Shown here: in pieces, positions 43,601 to 50,201 of the stretch
Layout of the letters: each line of letters begins with the position of its first letter
Position numbering within the stretch: position 1 is the stretch's first letter
Origin: Nemertoderma westbladi
Taxonomy: Eukaryota; Xenacoelomorpha; Nemertodermatida; Nemertodermatidae
Assembly (NCBI GenBank): GCA_032718475.1
Contig: JAUCBJ010007580.1
Span: 1 to 64,000 of the forward strand
Reading direction: 5' to 3'
Length of the DNA: 64,000 nt
Made by a program: the position numbers and the translations under genes
The notes under the pieces: generated by a model
Database searches by the model: none
What the model was told of the DNA's origin: nothing
The model's input: only the letters and a program-made list of their open reading frames with translations

Positions 43601-46163
43601 TATTGTTTTGGTTAAAATAACGTGCCACTGTAACCTGCTCCTTTCCCAAAATTGAGAAATTAATATTGAGGCGGGATATTAATTCGCCAAGATGGGATTT
43701 GCGTCCAGTCCCACCCCCTCCTATCTCTTGATTTCACTAAAAAATAGAATACATTGCATTTTACTGTTATAATTACTGTATTGAATAAAATAATTAATTG
43801 ATTGTTTATTAAACCGTGCTAAGCACGTTGAACTGGAGCTCTAACAATTCCCCACTAGTGGCAGACAGGAACTGTAAAAGTCTCTGTAGAATTTCTAATT
43901 AAGCAATGCTCTTAGGTAACTACTACTAAATTTCAGATGAATCTGATCGTTGGTTCTATAATTACAGCTATTTTTACGTTTCTGTTAATTCGCCCCCTAG
44001 CAGCAGACCGGGGAACTGTAGAAGTCTGTCTGTGTGTAGAATTTCTAAATTTTTTATAGACTACATGTGTACCAAGTTTGGTTCCATTTCATCCATGATT
44101 GACCGACTTATTAGCGTTCAAACATTCCTGCCACAAACATAGCCAGAGGCAGCCACAAACGAATAAAAGCTGCAGGAACTCGAGCGATAATTAATTTATT
44201 AATTATTAAATACTGTTTCAATTAAATTATTTACGAAAATCTAGTCATCTTCTTTTAAATATGGACCCTGCATTCATGGAAAATATAATATTTGATAATT
44301 CATCAGTCAGCCTACGCTAATTTCACAGCAAAGTCCTTGTCATGGCCTGTGTGTAGTAGGCCATGGTACCACCCTACTACCGGCTGACCGCGTGACCGGT
44401 GGCAACTAGCACTTCAGCACTTGCACAGCAACAGCACTACCGGCGATACACAGGTTTAAATTTATGTAGAGTTTGCTCAACAGTACAGATATAAAATAGT
44501 TATCTAAATTATATATATTACTATTGACAAGTATTGAAATATATACCGTTATTCGTGTTATCAGTATTTGCAACATCTGACATTGAAGAGGTGAGAGAAG
44601 AAGAATACCGGCACTCAACATAACCAACGCTTATCACAGGTCGGTATGGTTACCTCGAAACCGGCGCGACTGTCCACTCGAATACAACTTCAAAACACAA
44701 ACGCCAACAATAAACTGAAAGCGAATCGAACGTCTTCAGAAGAATCTGTCATTGGGACGAAGAAAAGTAAGCCGAAACCACGGGAATGGACCACAGCTAA
44801 GATTGAATGCTCCCATTGTCAGAGTTCCTGGACCGAAATTGAAACACCAATTGCCGATGGGCTTGATCTCTCAAACCAAAACTTCCTCTCTTTCTTTCTT
44901 TGATTAATTGGTGGTGTGGGTTAATCCCTCATAACCTGATTTTGTGATACAGTCGCACAATTTTAATTTGTATCTCATAACTGGGCCTCGTGCTGCGCGA
45001 AGGCCCCACGAACGTGTTCTGTATTGCTTAAATACTATTTTGTCTGGAATGATATGGTTTTAGGTCTATAATATCAACTTTAATCCTTAAATAATAACTT
45101 TATTTGACTACTAAAAATGTTCTTCTATGGTACAATAGCACCTGTATCAACCACCCTCCGTGAACGCAGATTAAGATTCAGTGGGCACTGCTGGCGAAGT
45201 AAAGACGAGGTCATACCAGATCTTCTTCTCTGGCAACCAACTCATGGAAAGCGTAGTCGTGGACGACCGGCCATAACATATATAGATCAACTTAAAGGGG
45301 ATACTGAACTTTGGAGAAATGAAATTGCGACAACTATGGAGAATCGGGAAGCCTGGAAGGATCTCATTTCCACTGTCCGAGTTTGCTCGACCTAGTAGTA
45401 GTAGTAGTAGTAGTAAAAATGTTCTAAAAGTCTATCCATATAACAAATATTGGTAAAAATGAGAAGCATCCATTCATATGGCTCGTTAGGGATGTATTTT
45501 AAAATATATAATTAAATTAATTGCAATCACTAAACTACACTGCATAGCATAGCATAATTATTATTTTAATTTCTTTGTGTTTTTCAGTCTGCATTGAAGA
45601 CGCTGATTTTGATACCAACTCTTGTGTCTATTGGGCCCACCACCAAGGGCAATGCGAAGCTAACCCAGTGTACATGTACTCTTTTTGTCAGACAAGTTGC
45701 GACAAATGTGGCAATGGGCCGTGTAAGTATTGTCAGAACGCCGGATAGAAGTAATCTGACTTTAAGTCCAATTATTATTATTATAGTTGTGATAATTTAT
45801 AGAAAGAACCCTGGATACACTGACACACACCTTTTTATACTTTATAGAAAGAACCCTGGATACACTGACCCACACCTTTTTATAATTTATAGAAAGAACC
45901 CTGGATACACTGACCCACACCTTTTTATAATTTATAGAAAGAACCCTGGATACACTGACCCACACCGTTTTATAATTGATTTTTATTTTTCAGTGGTGGT
46001 ATTTGTCCCTCTAGGCAATGCCTGCAGAGCAGCATGGGCGGGCGGTGAGGCCGCAATGACTGCATTCTGTGACACACTTCCATGGTGGCTAGTTCATGCT
46101 TGCAAATTAGTAGTTGGTCTGGCTGAGGATGCTTGCGAAGAATTCTGTAGTTGGTTTGATTGA
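22628..46163 (+). CDS. secreted EGF-EGF-ShKT x3 protein gene, eight exons
   Basis: Joined exons: 22628-22691, 25178-25309, 32530-32571 (least certain), 32856-32993, 34316-34438, 41694-41825, 45588-45722 and 45994-46163. The product is 311 residues (297 without the mini-exon): signal peptide, EGF, short basic linker, calcium-binding-type EGF, three ShKT domains and a novel cysteine-rich end. Every junction falls after the first base of a codon, every acceptor is AG and every donor is GT, and the frame stays open to TGA at 46161-46163. ShKT domains are six-cysteine folds found in channel-blocking peptides and in many ordinary secreted proteins such as metalloproteases; nothing here shows toxicity. 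An extracellular location is expected. Introns are large and full of mobile elements. I know no named gene with this architecture. Confidence 0.82.
22845..23240 (-). pseudogene. LINE ORF2 fragment in intron 1
   Basis: On the minus strand I see decayed LINE ORF2 inter-domain sequence. Part of it (about 22845-22905) matches the LINE fragment near 50519-50600, which shares GCCATGGCACATA and GGCTATCTTAAG-like stretches. There are frame shifts throughout, and the boundaries are approximate. Confidence 0.4.
23660..24830 (+). pseudogene. decayed reverse-transcriptase gene in intron 1
   Basis: Interrupted RT-type polyprotein sequence. 23883-24215 and 24145-24420 contain the [12 protein letters not shown] block and [10 protein letters not shown], in the place of the usual A-GPDG motif. 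24440-24600 in another frame reads a PFFYGAHL...[14 protein letters not shown] block. 24660-24720 gives [11 protein letters not shown], the RT motif with its first catalytic Asp. Several frame shifts and stops are present. It is a different lineage from LINEs A-D, and its borders are uncertain. Confidence 0.75.
24835..25177. other. intron sequence before exon 2
   Basis: AT-rich, with an (AT)n microsatellite near 25001-25016 and an A-rich stretch at 25034-25052. Nothing else recognised. Confidence 0.5.
25178..25309 (+). CDS. exon 2: EGF-like module
   Basis: The acceptor TTTTTATTACAG precedes 132 bases encoding a six-cysteine EGF module that begins [10 protein letters not shown] and includes [13 protein letters not shown]. 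The donor is G|GTACGG. Phase 1 at both ends. Confidence 0.9.
25310..26014. other. intron sequence, no feature recognised
   Basis: Between exon 2 and LTR element X. Open frames at 25675-25916 on the minus strand overlap each other and have no recognisable content. Confidence 0.45.
26015..27192 (-). repeat. LTR of element X (3' LTR by orientation), with LINE A inserted
   Basis: Matches 31011-31337 once the LINE A insertion (26161-26990) and its 8-bp duplication are removed. The main other difference is an extra GACGGTGACAGT-type unit near 27095. A short hairpin near the TGTGACGG end is shared with the LTR-like start at 54536. Confidence 0.75.
26161..26990 (-). pseudogene. 5'-truncated LINE A copy inside the element X LTR
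   Basis: Bounded by GAATGATA on both sides (26153-26160 and 26991-26998); the other LTR shows the empty site at about 31140-31152. The minus strand carries the end of ORF2 in two frames (26968-26609 and 26691-26197) that match 60550-61426. The FADD active-site block [13 protein letters not shown] is kept, then a frame shift breaks the protein near 26640. The 3' end carries only a short AGTAG tail. Confidence 0.92.
27488..27632. repeat. about 37-bp tandem repeat, four copies
   Basis: Units containing GGCACCCTTTGTGCCCA, itself a small inverted repeat (GGCAC...GTGCC), at the 3' end of element X. Confidence 0.85.
28079..28290. repeat. about 85-bp tandem repeat, three copies
   Basis: Units containing CTGCAATATCCCCCTCAACC and TTGTTCTTGTGGTCCG. 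They code for repeated peptides in the minus-strand frame of element X. Confidence 0.8.
29164..29345. repeat. 63-bp in-frame tandem repeat, three copies
   Basis: Each unit contains GTGGCCTTGCAGGCTC or a close variant. Translated on the minus strand it gives 21-residue repeats starting EPARPRS. The unit length keeps the frame. Confidence 0.85.
31011..31337 (-). repeat. LTR of element X (5' LTR by orientation)
   Basis: Direct repeat partner of the LTR at 26015-27192. The gag-like ORF begins about 45 bases downstream on the minus strand. I see no convincing primer-binding site immediately after it. Confidence 0.72.
31338..32529. other. intron sequence after element X
   Basis: Pyrimidine-rich sequence with a poly-C run (31556-31572) and a hairpin near 31585-31610 may be older LTR-type material. 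From 31680 there are many GGTACC/GTACCGT palindromes. No gene recognised. Confidence 0.45.
32530..32571 (+). CDS. candidate 42-base mini-exon
   Basis: The pyrimidine-rich acceptor ending TTTTTAATGCAG and the donor GTAAAA bracket exactly 42 bases in the phase (1-1) used by all other exons, giving [14 protein letters not shown]. It could be alternatively spliced, or chance. Confidence 0.45.
32856..32993 (+). CDS. exon: calcium-binding-type EGF module
   Basis: The acceptor TTTTACTGCAG is followed by [12 protein letters not shown] and later [18 protein letters not shown]. The D-I-D-E start and the conserved aromatic after DGS fit the calcium-binding EGF consensus. The donor is G|GTTAGT. Phase 1-1. 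Confidence 0.92.
32994..34315. other. intron between the second EGF and ShKT 1
   Basis: AT-rich intron sequence. The open frames at 33572-33980 on both strands overlap and are not recognised; they may be old mobile-element coding debris. Nothing else is supportable. Confidence 0.45.
34316..34438 (+). CDS. exon: ShKT domain 1
   Basis: Six cysteines in ShKT spacing: [11 protein letters not shown], then [22 protein letters not shown] and HGC. The acceptor is TATTTTCAG and the donor C|GTTAGT. Phase 1-1. Confidence 0.92.
34439..35043. other. intron between ShKT 1 and the Ty3-type element
   Basis: No gene, repeat boundary or RNA recognised. Confidence 0.45.
35044..35309 (+). repeat. 5' LTR of the Ty3-type element
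   Basis: Near-identical direct repeat of 40964-41229. It ends CTTGGCG directly before the primer-binding site. Confidence 0.93.
35310..35325 (+). promoter_or_regulatory. primer-binding site, tRNA-Leu type
   Basis: TGGTGGCAGCGGTGGG abuts the LTR with no gap. It is complementary to CCCACCGCTGCCACCA, which I recognise as the 3' end typical of animal tRNA-Leu plus CCA. Minus-strand DNA synthesis would be primed here. Confidence 0.85.
35784..36662 (+). CDS. gag-like protein of the Ty3-type element
   Basis: 292 residues before the stop. The amino-terminal half has a capsid-like helical composition ([20 protein letters not shown]). The end is basic and Ser/Arg-rich, running into CPLC, the first half of a zinc knuckle. 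The His/Cys half lies in another frame just downstream (36650-36670), so the frame is shifted inside the knuckle, by a programmed shift or an indel. Confidence 0.8.
   Translation: MTLKTPKLLPLTRTETLGTFEAWRTNLIYNLALDPEFARFTDPTATWLRQLSTTPNRGLVDDDNSIPVARRRTAQQQCASLQLLLGQVANYAPIIARKSIIRDSVSLTSVWQAIRLHYGFQSTGAQFISFCDFKLEHEERPEDLFQRLMAFVDDNLLSPDGGISHHGIIPTTDEELTPSLENFVVLTWLRLIHPELPHLVQQRYGTSLRSCTLASLKAEISQSLNSLLEELHITSEVRTFQTQHRNTRSFHPSSSSHHNSGTRPRGRQPTRATPTPYCPLCSQAKRNNETTS
36659..37066 (+). pseudogene. protease-like region of the Ty3-type element, active site altered
   Basis: The open frame contains an aspartic-protease-like stretch ([21 protein letters not shown]). Where retroelement proteases have D-S/T-G-A, this reads D-C-V-A, so the active-site Gly is lost. 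It overlaps the pol frame by 31 bases in a different frame. Probably inactive as it stands. Confidence 0.7.
37036..40665 (+). CDS. pol of the Ty3-type element: RT, RNase H, integrase
   Basis: 1209 residues, open throughout. The RT has [10 protein letters not shown] (first catalytic Asp near 323) and LADDLYC (about 387-393), in place of the common YVDD. RNase H begins at [12 protein letters not shown] (about 536). The integrase has an HHCC finger (HLEMH near 790, CHQC near 826) and a D,D-35-E core: AADVIRR, RTDPAPG, and the Glu in [10 protein letters not shown], with exactly 35 residues between the second Asp and Glu. A long acidic/Ser-rich tail follows. The amino-terminal part continues the protease frame region. 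No nonsense codons are seen. Confidence 0.9.
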   Translation: MVRDLNTPVLAGMPFLAANDISIRPSKSIITFMDGSIHQYGLSKPSPSIRHIKACLLRAPPHSTVVLPGESLTLPLPDHLESTASILVAPHQVFGSHAPPPQPPWFQPTLANNISGTIKLHNSTTSPVKVVRNSHVCSALPTNDTSDIDLAPAPPLRSTICCSVTTPVSHIESIRLDPDKVLSYHERASFHDILKTYQEVFNPAFPGYNAHAGPFESIVNVGPTLPPQHKGRIPLYSRDRLVELQTRFDELESLGVFATPEAAGVTVEYLNPSFLVAKPNGGTRLVTAFTEVAKYCKPPPALLPDVDSTLRSLGRFKYLIHTDLTSAFYQIPLQRASMRFCGVVTPFRGVRVYQRCAMGMPGSETALDELMTRVLGDLLCKGTVLKLADDLYCGGNTIDELRQTFCELLTALQLSNLRLSAHKTVICPRSTTILGWKWAHGTLTASTHITSALASCPLPTTTRALRSYLGSYKTLARVLPHCSALVGPLDSILADSPSQEPAWTPELTSIFCRSQAAVQSCQSITIPHPGDELFIVTDAASSVDGLGTVLYAKRGPSLLVAGFYSAKLKAHQHSWLPCELEALAIAAAVTHFAPYIVASSRPSRVLTDSKPCVEAFKKLSRGSYSASPRLSTFLAVSSQFLVSIDHIKGTTNLPADFQSRNVSPCTLQSCQVCKFLQDTIPSPVIRVSSDFTNESPTPGSPSPRPLYASRTAWRATQQECADLRRTQAHLSQGTRPTKRDTHSRDVKRYLGCCAIARDGLLVVKRQRPFASPNEVIVIPRSGLSGLLTSMHLEMHHPSRSQLRNTFTRYFHALDLDRAIEATSTHCHQCVALQAAPHCIRPQTSSEPPAAFGISFAADVIRRYSQRILLLRECASSYTTACLVPDECKSTLRDALIILGSGLCPLSGPCAVIRTDPAPGFQSLTDDTILERHHLRIEVGRRKNPDKNPVAERAVQELEGELHKLLPTGGPYSSTMVAIAVSNLNSRIRFAGLSSREILLQRDQFTGEQIPINDIELISQRHGDRLANHGPSAHSKAQRPTVVPRPCSISVGDLVYLYSDPISLRARPRYIVSAIDGEWCNVRKFVGSQLRAHSYRVRKADCLLVPTIPFNDYDMPSAESSDEDEISLKTPESQLAFGSGPKSTTLEKGTPTQPEAVVTPHNTTDEIEISSTAQQGPSSVGFPPVTPIPQRPKRLRRQPDYYGYPSQESH
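40950..40963 (+). promoter_or_regulatory. polypurine tract candidate
   Basis: TAGGAAAGAGATCG directly precedes the 3' LTR. It is the expected place for plus-strand priming. Confidence 0.6.
40964..41229 (+). repeat. 3' LTR of the Ty3-type element
   Basis: Same length as the 5' LTR, with one visible difference. Ends GGCG and is followed by the flank TAGATGC. Confidence 0.93.
41694..41825 (+). CDS. exon: ShKT domain 2
   Basis: Starts [11 protein letters not shown] and continues with [16 protein letters not shown] and NTC. The acceptor is ATTTTTTTATAG and the donor C|GTTAGT. It lies between the Ty3-type element and repeat F. Phase 1-1. Confidence 0.92.
42513..44365. mobile_element. hAT-like non-autonomous DNA transposon in repeat F
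   Basis: Terminal inverted repeats of about 60 bases begin CATGGCCTACTACACACAGG. The 8-bp duplication GTACCACC sits at 42505-42512 and 44366-44373, and the empty site is visible in the other F copy near 52826-52840. An 8-bp duplication with CA...TG ends fits hAT. The interior has a GC-richer patch (42775-43433) with partial open frames, but no recognisable hAT transposase. Confidence 0.8.
44646..44903 (+). pseudogene. coding-like segment carried by repeat F
   Basis: 85 residues starting [20 protein letters not shown] and including a CSHCQSSW pair. The same segment at 53002-53274 is close to identical but gains a stop just before CSHC. This could be a captured host exon or a remnant of the element's own protein. 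I do not recognise the protein. Confidence 0.4.
45124..45413 (+). pseudogene. 5'-truncated LINE B copy in the ShKT 2-ShKT 3 intron
   Basis: 290 bases of the ORF2 end plus an (AGT)n tail, flanked by a perfect 12-bp duplication TAAAAATGTTCT (45112-45123 and 45414-45425). The reading frame is intact over its length but lacks all catalytic domains. Confidence 0.93.
45588..45722 (+). CDS. exon: ShKT domain 3
   Basis: Starts [12 protein letters not shown] and continues with [16 protein letters not shown] and DKC. The acceptor is GTTTTTCAG and the donor T|GTAAGT. Phase 1-1. It is most similar to ShKT 2 at the QTSC block, which suggests exon duplication. Confidence 0.92.
45795..45976. repeat. about 46-bp tandem repeat, four copies, in the last intron
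   Basis: Units contain TTTATAGAAAGAACCCTGGA and TACACTGACCCACACC. It lies between the ShKT 3 donor and the last acceptor, and makes up most of the 271-base intron. Copy number could vary between individuals. Confidence 0.9.
45994..46163 (+). CDS. last exon: unrecognised five-cysteine C-terminal module
   Basis: The acceptor TTTATTTTTCAG precedes 170 bases ending at TGA. About 57 residues carry five cysteines with spacings of 14, 10, 10 and 3, in a hydrophobic, Ala/Trp-rich context that could form short helices ([21 protein letters not shown]). It is not an ShKT or EGF. The odd cysteine count leaves one free for pairing with another domain or chain. Confidence 0.8.
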
Positions 46164-46282
46164 AGTCACTATCTAGAAAAACTACTGGCAGACATTCAGG
46201 CCAAACTATTTTAATGATGTGAAGGTATTGGTTGAATGTATGGTTTGGTTATTGAGGCTGGGTATAATGTATTCTATTCATC

Positions 46283-46288
46283 AATAAA
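46283..46288 (+). other. poly(A) signal candidate for the EGF/ShKT gene
   Basis: AATAAA 120 bases after the stop codon. A second pair of hexamers occurs near 46337-46345. Confidence 0.6.
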
Positions 46289-46525
46289 TGATATCATGCA
46301 CAACATGGGTTCACATAGTTTAGTAGATGTATCGAAATAAATAAAGATTGTAAATGTATTTTAGATGGACATTCACCTAACTGGTTGTTAGAAGGCATAT
46401 CAGTTTCAATATCAGTGCTAAACAGTTGTGTTTAATCCGAAGGATCAATTGGCTGGCTAGTTATACTCTTTTGGCAGAAAAAAACGACTAAACTTTTAGG
46501 AAGTGAAGTGGTGGTGGTGAGGAGG

Positions 46526-47976
46526 GCTTATTGTCAAAATGTCGAAAGAGCCAAAATGTCGAAAGAGACAAATTGTCGAAAAGTAGAGTAAATTGTCGAA
46601 AAGGTTTTTGGGCATGTCAAAATGTCGAATTTTTTTTCGACAATATGCGTTTATCCTTTTTTAGATACTTTTGAATTTTGATACTAAATTGTTGAACCTG
46701 AGAAATTGGAAACCTGATAATTGATATGGCTAACGAATTGTGTATAATATCTCAATAGCAATGGGCAATATACGCCTATACAGTAAGAGTTATCTTGACT
46801 AGCTGACCATTGGGCATTACCCCTCTAAAGCCTGGGGTACCAGTCCAATGACCATCAAACAACGCATGTACATCTTACAGTCATTATAATAAATGTTATT
46901 AGGCCATGCAGCCATGTAGTTTGCGAATCGCCCCATCTCCTCAACCAAGCGTTGGTCCCGTATCTGGATAAGTGGAGACTTTGGTTTGGGAACAGCAATA
47001 GTATTCGGTTCTAGCAAGGCCTTCATGCGCTGCTGGAAAGTATGTTGATTTAACTGGAAAAATTCCAGGATCTCTCCAAGGCACGGATGGAGGCTGGTGA
47101 GCCGGGAATGAAGCCCATTGTGGAAACCTTCAGCACAGTTGTTGCTGGTCCTAGGGCCGGTATTTCCGAACTGTCCCCATCTGATAAATACATCCTGCCG
47201 ATGAAATATTGTCGAAATTGGAAAACTTTATTGGCTGTTAAAGCGGACAGGTTTGGTAGCTGTTCATTGATCAGAGTATAGGCAACCTGATAGCGATACC
47301 CATCAGGAAGGAATGGTAAAGAACGAATCTCTTTGAACCAATACTTTACTACAGTTTTACCCTCTGCTGTATCTTCAACACAAATACCTTTGAGGCCAAG
47401 GCTGTCTCGCTTCTCGTTTATGGCCTTAGCGAAATGAAAAGCACAACCTAACATGGTCACCATTGGGAAAACTATATTGCAAGCATTCATTATTGCAAGT
47501 TCGAAATCGAAAAGCCACTTAGCTGTATTAATTCTGCCACCTTCACCGCAAAGATGATAAATGTTATATCTTAAAGCAGTAAACGTCCTGATGTAGCTTC
47601 CTTCCGATTGTCCCTTCATCAGAGCGTATCCTAAAACATGGGGCTCTCCACCCACCACACCATGCACTCGGTGTCTGCTCAATGACCGGCGTTTTGAGTC
47701 GAAGCCGTACCCAGCAGATGGTTTCCCCTTAATTTCGGCAGCTACCTGTCCTCCATACTCCTGGTACTTAATATCGACAGATTGCAGGGCTCTATCGAAC
47801 GCTTCTCTTGGACGCTTCTGGCTATTTCTAACAATTTGGCATGTCTCTTTCGACAATTTGGCATGTCTGTGTCGAAAGCTTTTTCGATAATTTGACATGG
47901 CTGTTCGACAACTTGACTCTTTCGACATTTTGACCTGTTCGACAATTTGACTCTTTCGACATTTTGACCTGAAATC
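46526..47976 (-). mobile_element. MULE (Mutator-like) DNA transposon
   Basis: Bounded by a 9-bp duplication GTGAGGAGG (46517-46525 and 47977-47985), the usual Mutator-type length. Both ends consist of inverted arrays of TCAAAATGTCGAAAGAG-like units. The interior encodes a MULE transposase fragment on the minus strand. Confidence 0.88.
46817..47928 (-). pseudogene. MULE transposase, truncated
   Basis: 47928-47050 (292 residues in the open frame, the first part being translated end-repeat), then 47026-46817 after a frame break. The MULE core is seen in YALMKGQSEGSYIRTFTAL, then WLFDFELAIMNAC with the second catalytic Asp, and GCAFHFAKAI with the conserved C-x2-H. The first catalytic Asp and the amino-terminal DNA-binding region are missing or unclear, so this copy is probably inactive. 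Confidence 0.85.
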
Positions 47977-47985
47977 GTGAGGAGG

Positions 47986-48366
47986 TATTCACAACACAAA
48001 CAAAAGACATCATAGATCTGCAGAGCTCTGAATGACTCAGCTTTTATTTGAAAACAAAAAGATATGGGTTCAACTTTGGGCTACATTATAGTCAAATAAT
48101 GTGTTAAATATAGTATTATCTTGGAGTGCAATAATGTAAATAAATTTCCCATATGAAATTTTTTTAAACTTAAAATATCCTACTACTACCACGATCAGCA
48201 TGCTGCATTGCAGCTGCATCCCTCAGGTGACCTTTACTGGAGGAGTTCCCTTACATGTTAGAAACATTAAAACTAGAAATTTATTTTTTTCAAATAGTAA
48301 TCTATAAGAATATTTTATAAATTTCAAGTTTCAAGTTTTCTAGATTCTTAGAGACTAACTGTAGCA
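47986..48366. other. spacer with a LINE A 3'-tail remnant
   Basis: At about 48181-48221 the minus strand carries the LINE A 3' end (ATGCAGCTGCAATGCAGCATG then a GTAGTAGTAG-like tail) with no coding sequence attached. The rest is AT-rich and unrecognised. Confidence 0.6.
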
Positions 48367-48500
48367 AATATATGTTATAGTACATTGTAATAATGCTCTA
48401 TCAACCGCCCCTATTGGGGCTCGAACCCGGTACCTAGGTTTCAAACTTCCGGTTATCATCAGCCGAGTGTGTGTCCTAAGACCACTGAGCTACCATGGCA
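48367..48500 (-). repeat. tRNA-like repeat, inverted copy 1
   Basis: On the minus strand it shows an A-box-like TAGCTCAGTGG and a B-box GGTTCGAGCCC, as in tRNA-derived elements. It is the inverted partner of 48731-48866 and lacks about 15 bases present there. I do not call a functional tRNA, because the acceptor halves do not pair well. Confidence 0.65.
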
Positions 48501-48682
48501 GTAGAAGATTTATTCGCTATGGAGTGGGCTATCATATTTAGTCCTTTTTTCAGTCACTCATAGGAAAGTACAACAAAGTTCCCGGGCTCTGCCAGAAATC
48601 GCAACCATGCCTCAAAGAATAACTATATTCAGTGTTGCAGAAACCATTGATACCCCGTATGCCGGTAATGCTTGTTAATTAA

Positions 48683-48903
48683 TTATAAATGAATTGTTGT
48701 GGGGTGGGTGACGGCGGTAGCTCTGGTAGCTCAGTGGTCTTAGGACACACGTCTGATGATAACCGGAAGTTTGAAACCTAGGTACCGGGTTCGAGCCCCA
48801 ATAGGGGCGTGGTTGATATATTACGCTATGGAGAGCATTATCATAATGTACTATAACATATATTCAATTCGTCGTCACTCATCCCACAACAATTCATTTA
48901 TAA
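48683..48903 (+). repeat. foldback element with a tRNA-like core
   Basis: A 31-base inverted repeat (48683-48713 against 48873-48903, two mismatches, starting TTATAAATGAATTGTTGTGG) encloses a tRNA-like segment with TAGCTCAGTGG (48729) and GGTTCGAGCCCC (48788). The core matches 48367-48500 in the opposite orientation, so the region is a larger imperfect palindrome. Confidence 0.65.
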
Positions 48904-50201
48904 CTGTAGCCAATAATTACTAGCAGTTTGCCCCTGACGTTGGTGTGATTCAGTGAGGGTGACATACCTCACTAGATTAGTGAGGTAAGATTGTATGATT
49001 TTATTTTAGCGTGTAAACATATAGTTCTGTTCCTAGATCACTTTCAAATAAAATTGTGAGTCAGTTGTAGTACATATACTAGTATAGTACTATATTAGTT
49101 CATGTCCGTACCTGTGTTATTTTCGTATATTGAAAAATTAAACTGTAACCTATGTTATTGAGTTATCGTTTATTGTTTTGGATAGAAAATGTCAGCTGAT
49201 CTTTCCGTTAATTAAGAAATATAGGGAGAAAACTGGGGAGTGTTCTGAGCCTAGGCTGAGAAGACTGGGAAGTCACATAATTATTTGGTATAATATCAAA
49301 CTTTAGCTAAATCAGTTGGGGCCATACTCACATTGTATTAGTCATAACCTTGTAATGCAACAGCATGACCAGATCAATTTGGATTTTCAAATCTTTATTA
49401 ACCCTTTGCTGCTCAAAATTATTTTTACTGGTTTAAATTTTTTTTTTTGGTTTAGATAAACTGAAAACAGTCTAAAAGAACACATTAACGCCAAAAAATT
49501 TTTTTTATTATTTGAATATTTTTAATGAATGTTGTTCAGGAATAACAATGAGCATTTAATGGTAGCAATAATATTTGGTAAAATAGTAAAAATATAAAAA
49601 AAAACCGCAATAATAATATTTATTTGTGAGATATAATCAAATCATTTTATCCAGAAAATTATATAGTGATTCGGCGCGAAAAAAAGACCCAAAAAATATT
49701 AAGCCAAATAGATCCTAAAAGGATCCTAAAAGGATCCTAAAAGGATCCTAAAAGGATCCTAAAAGGAGACCCAATCCAATAAATTATAATTTGTTATAGA
49801 ATATGCATTTTGCAGTATGTACAATTTCTGTTTGCCAATTTTACTTTAAGGAATATTTCTCATGTCTATCCATAATTAAAGTTACTAATAATGGATAGTT
49901 CTGAAAGAGGACACTTACCGAAATCTAACGAATGCTACCGAAAGTTATGCGAAAGTTATCGAAAATGTTACTACTACTACTAGGATCGTCATGCTGCTCT
50001 GGGCCGGACATTGCCGAGTTGTATACCTTGCGGGGGGATTTGTGGCGGAGCAGTAACGCAGTCAGAAGTGGAAGAAGAAGAACCTCCAAAGAAAAGAATT
50101 GACTACTATCATCCAACGTTCAAACCGAAAGTACACTATTTCACGCCTTTGTTTATTAGAACTGGCAAGGGAACGATATGGTAACTACGGGCAACAATGA
50201 G
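48904..50201. other. intergenic with microsatellite and a LINE-tail remnant
   Basis: AT-rich. 49711-49766 is a short tandem array of GGATCCTAAAA (five BamHI-type GATCCT units). At about 49968-50000, TACTACTACTACTAGGATCG then TCATGCTGC resembles the minus-strand LINE A 3' tail. No gene recognised. Confidence 0.55.

Larger units (their letters stand above)
41881..45016. repeat. repeat family F, copy 1, with a hAT-like insertion
   Basis: Shares its whole outer sequence with 52207-53796: it starts GCGAGCCACGAAGTGAGTGAG, has a (TTCTGTCG)n microsatellite, and ends in a GGCCTCG...CGAAGGCC hairpin plus CCACGAACGTG. It contains a short conserved coding-like segment at 44646-44903. Relative to copy 2 it has lost about 300 bases near 44890 and gained the insertion 42513-44365. 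Its class is unknown. Confidence 0.75.

Noticed and set aside
34316-45722. Calling the ShKT exons a toxin gene
   Set aside because: ShKT domains are widespread in non-toxic secreted proteins, and the EGF-ShKT architecture with a novel tail gives no evidence of toxicity.
45594-46163. A single 189-residue open frame spanning ShKT exon 3, the intron repeats and the last exon
   Set aside because: It reads the ShKT exon in the wrong frame; only the last exon is in its true frame. The phase-1 spliced model preserves all six ShKT cysteines.
48717-48805. Functional tRNA gene
   Set aside because: A- and B-box motifs are present, but the 5' and 3' acceptor halves do not pair and no sound anticodon arm is visible. 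It is better explained as a tRNA-derived repeat.
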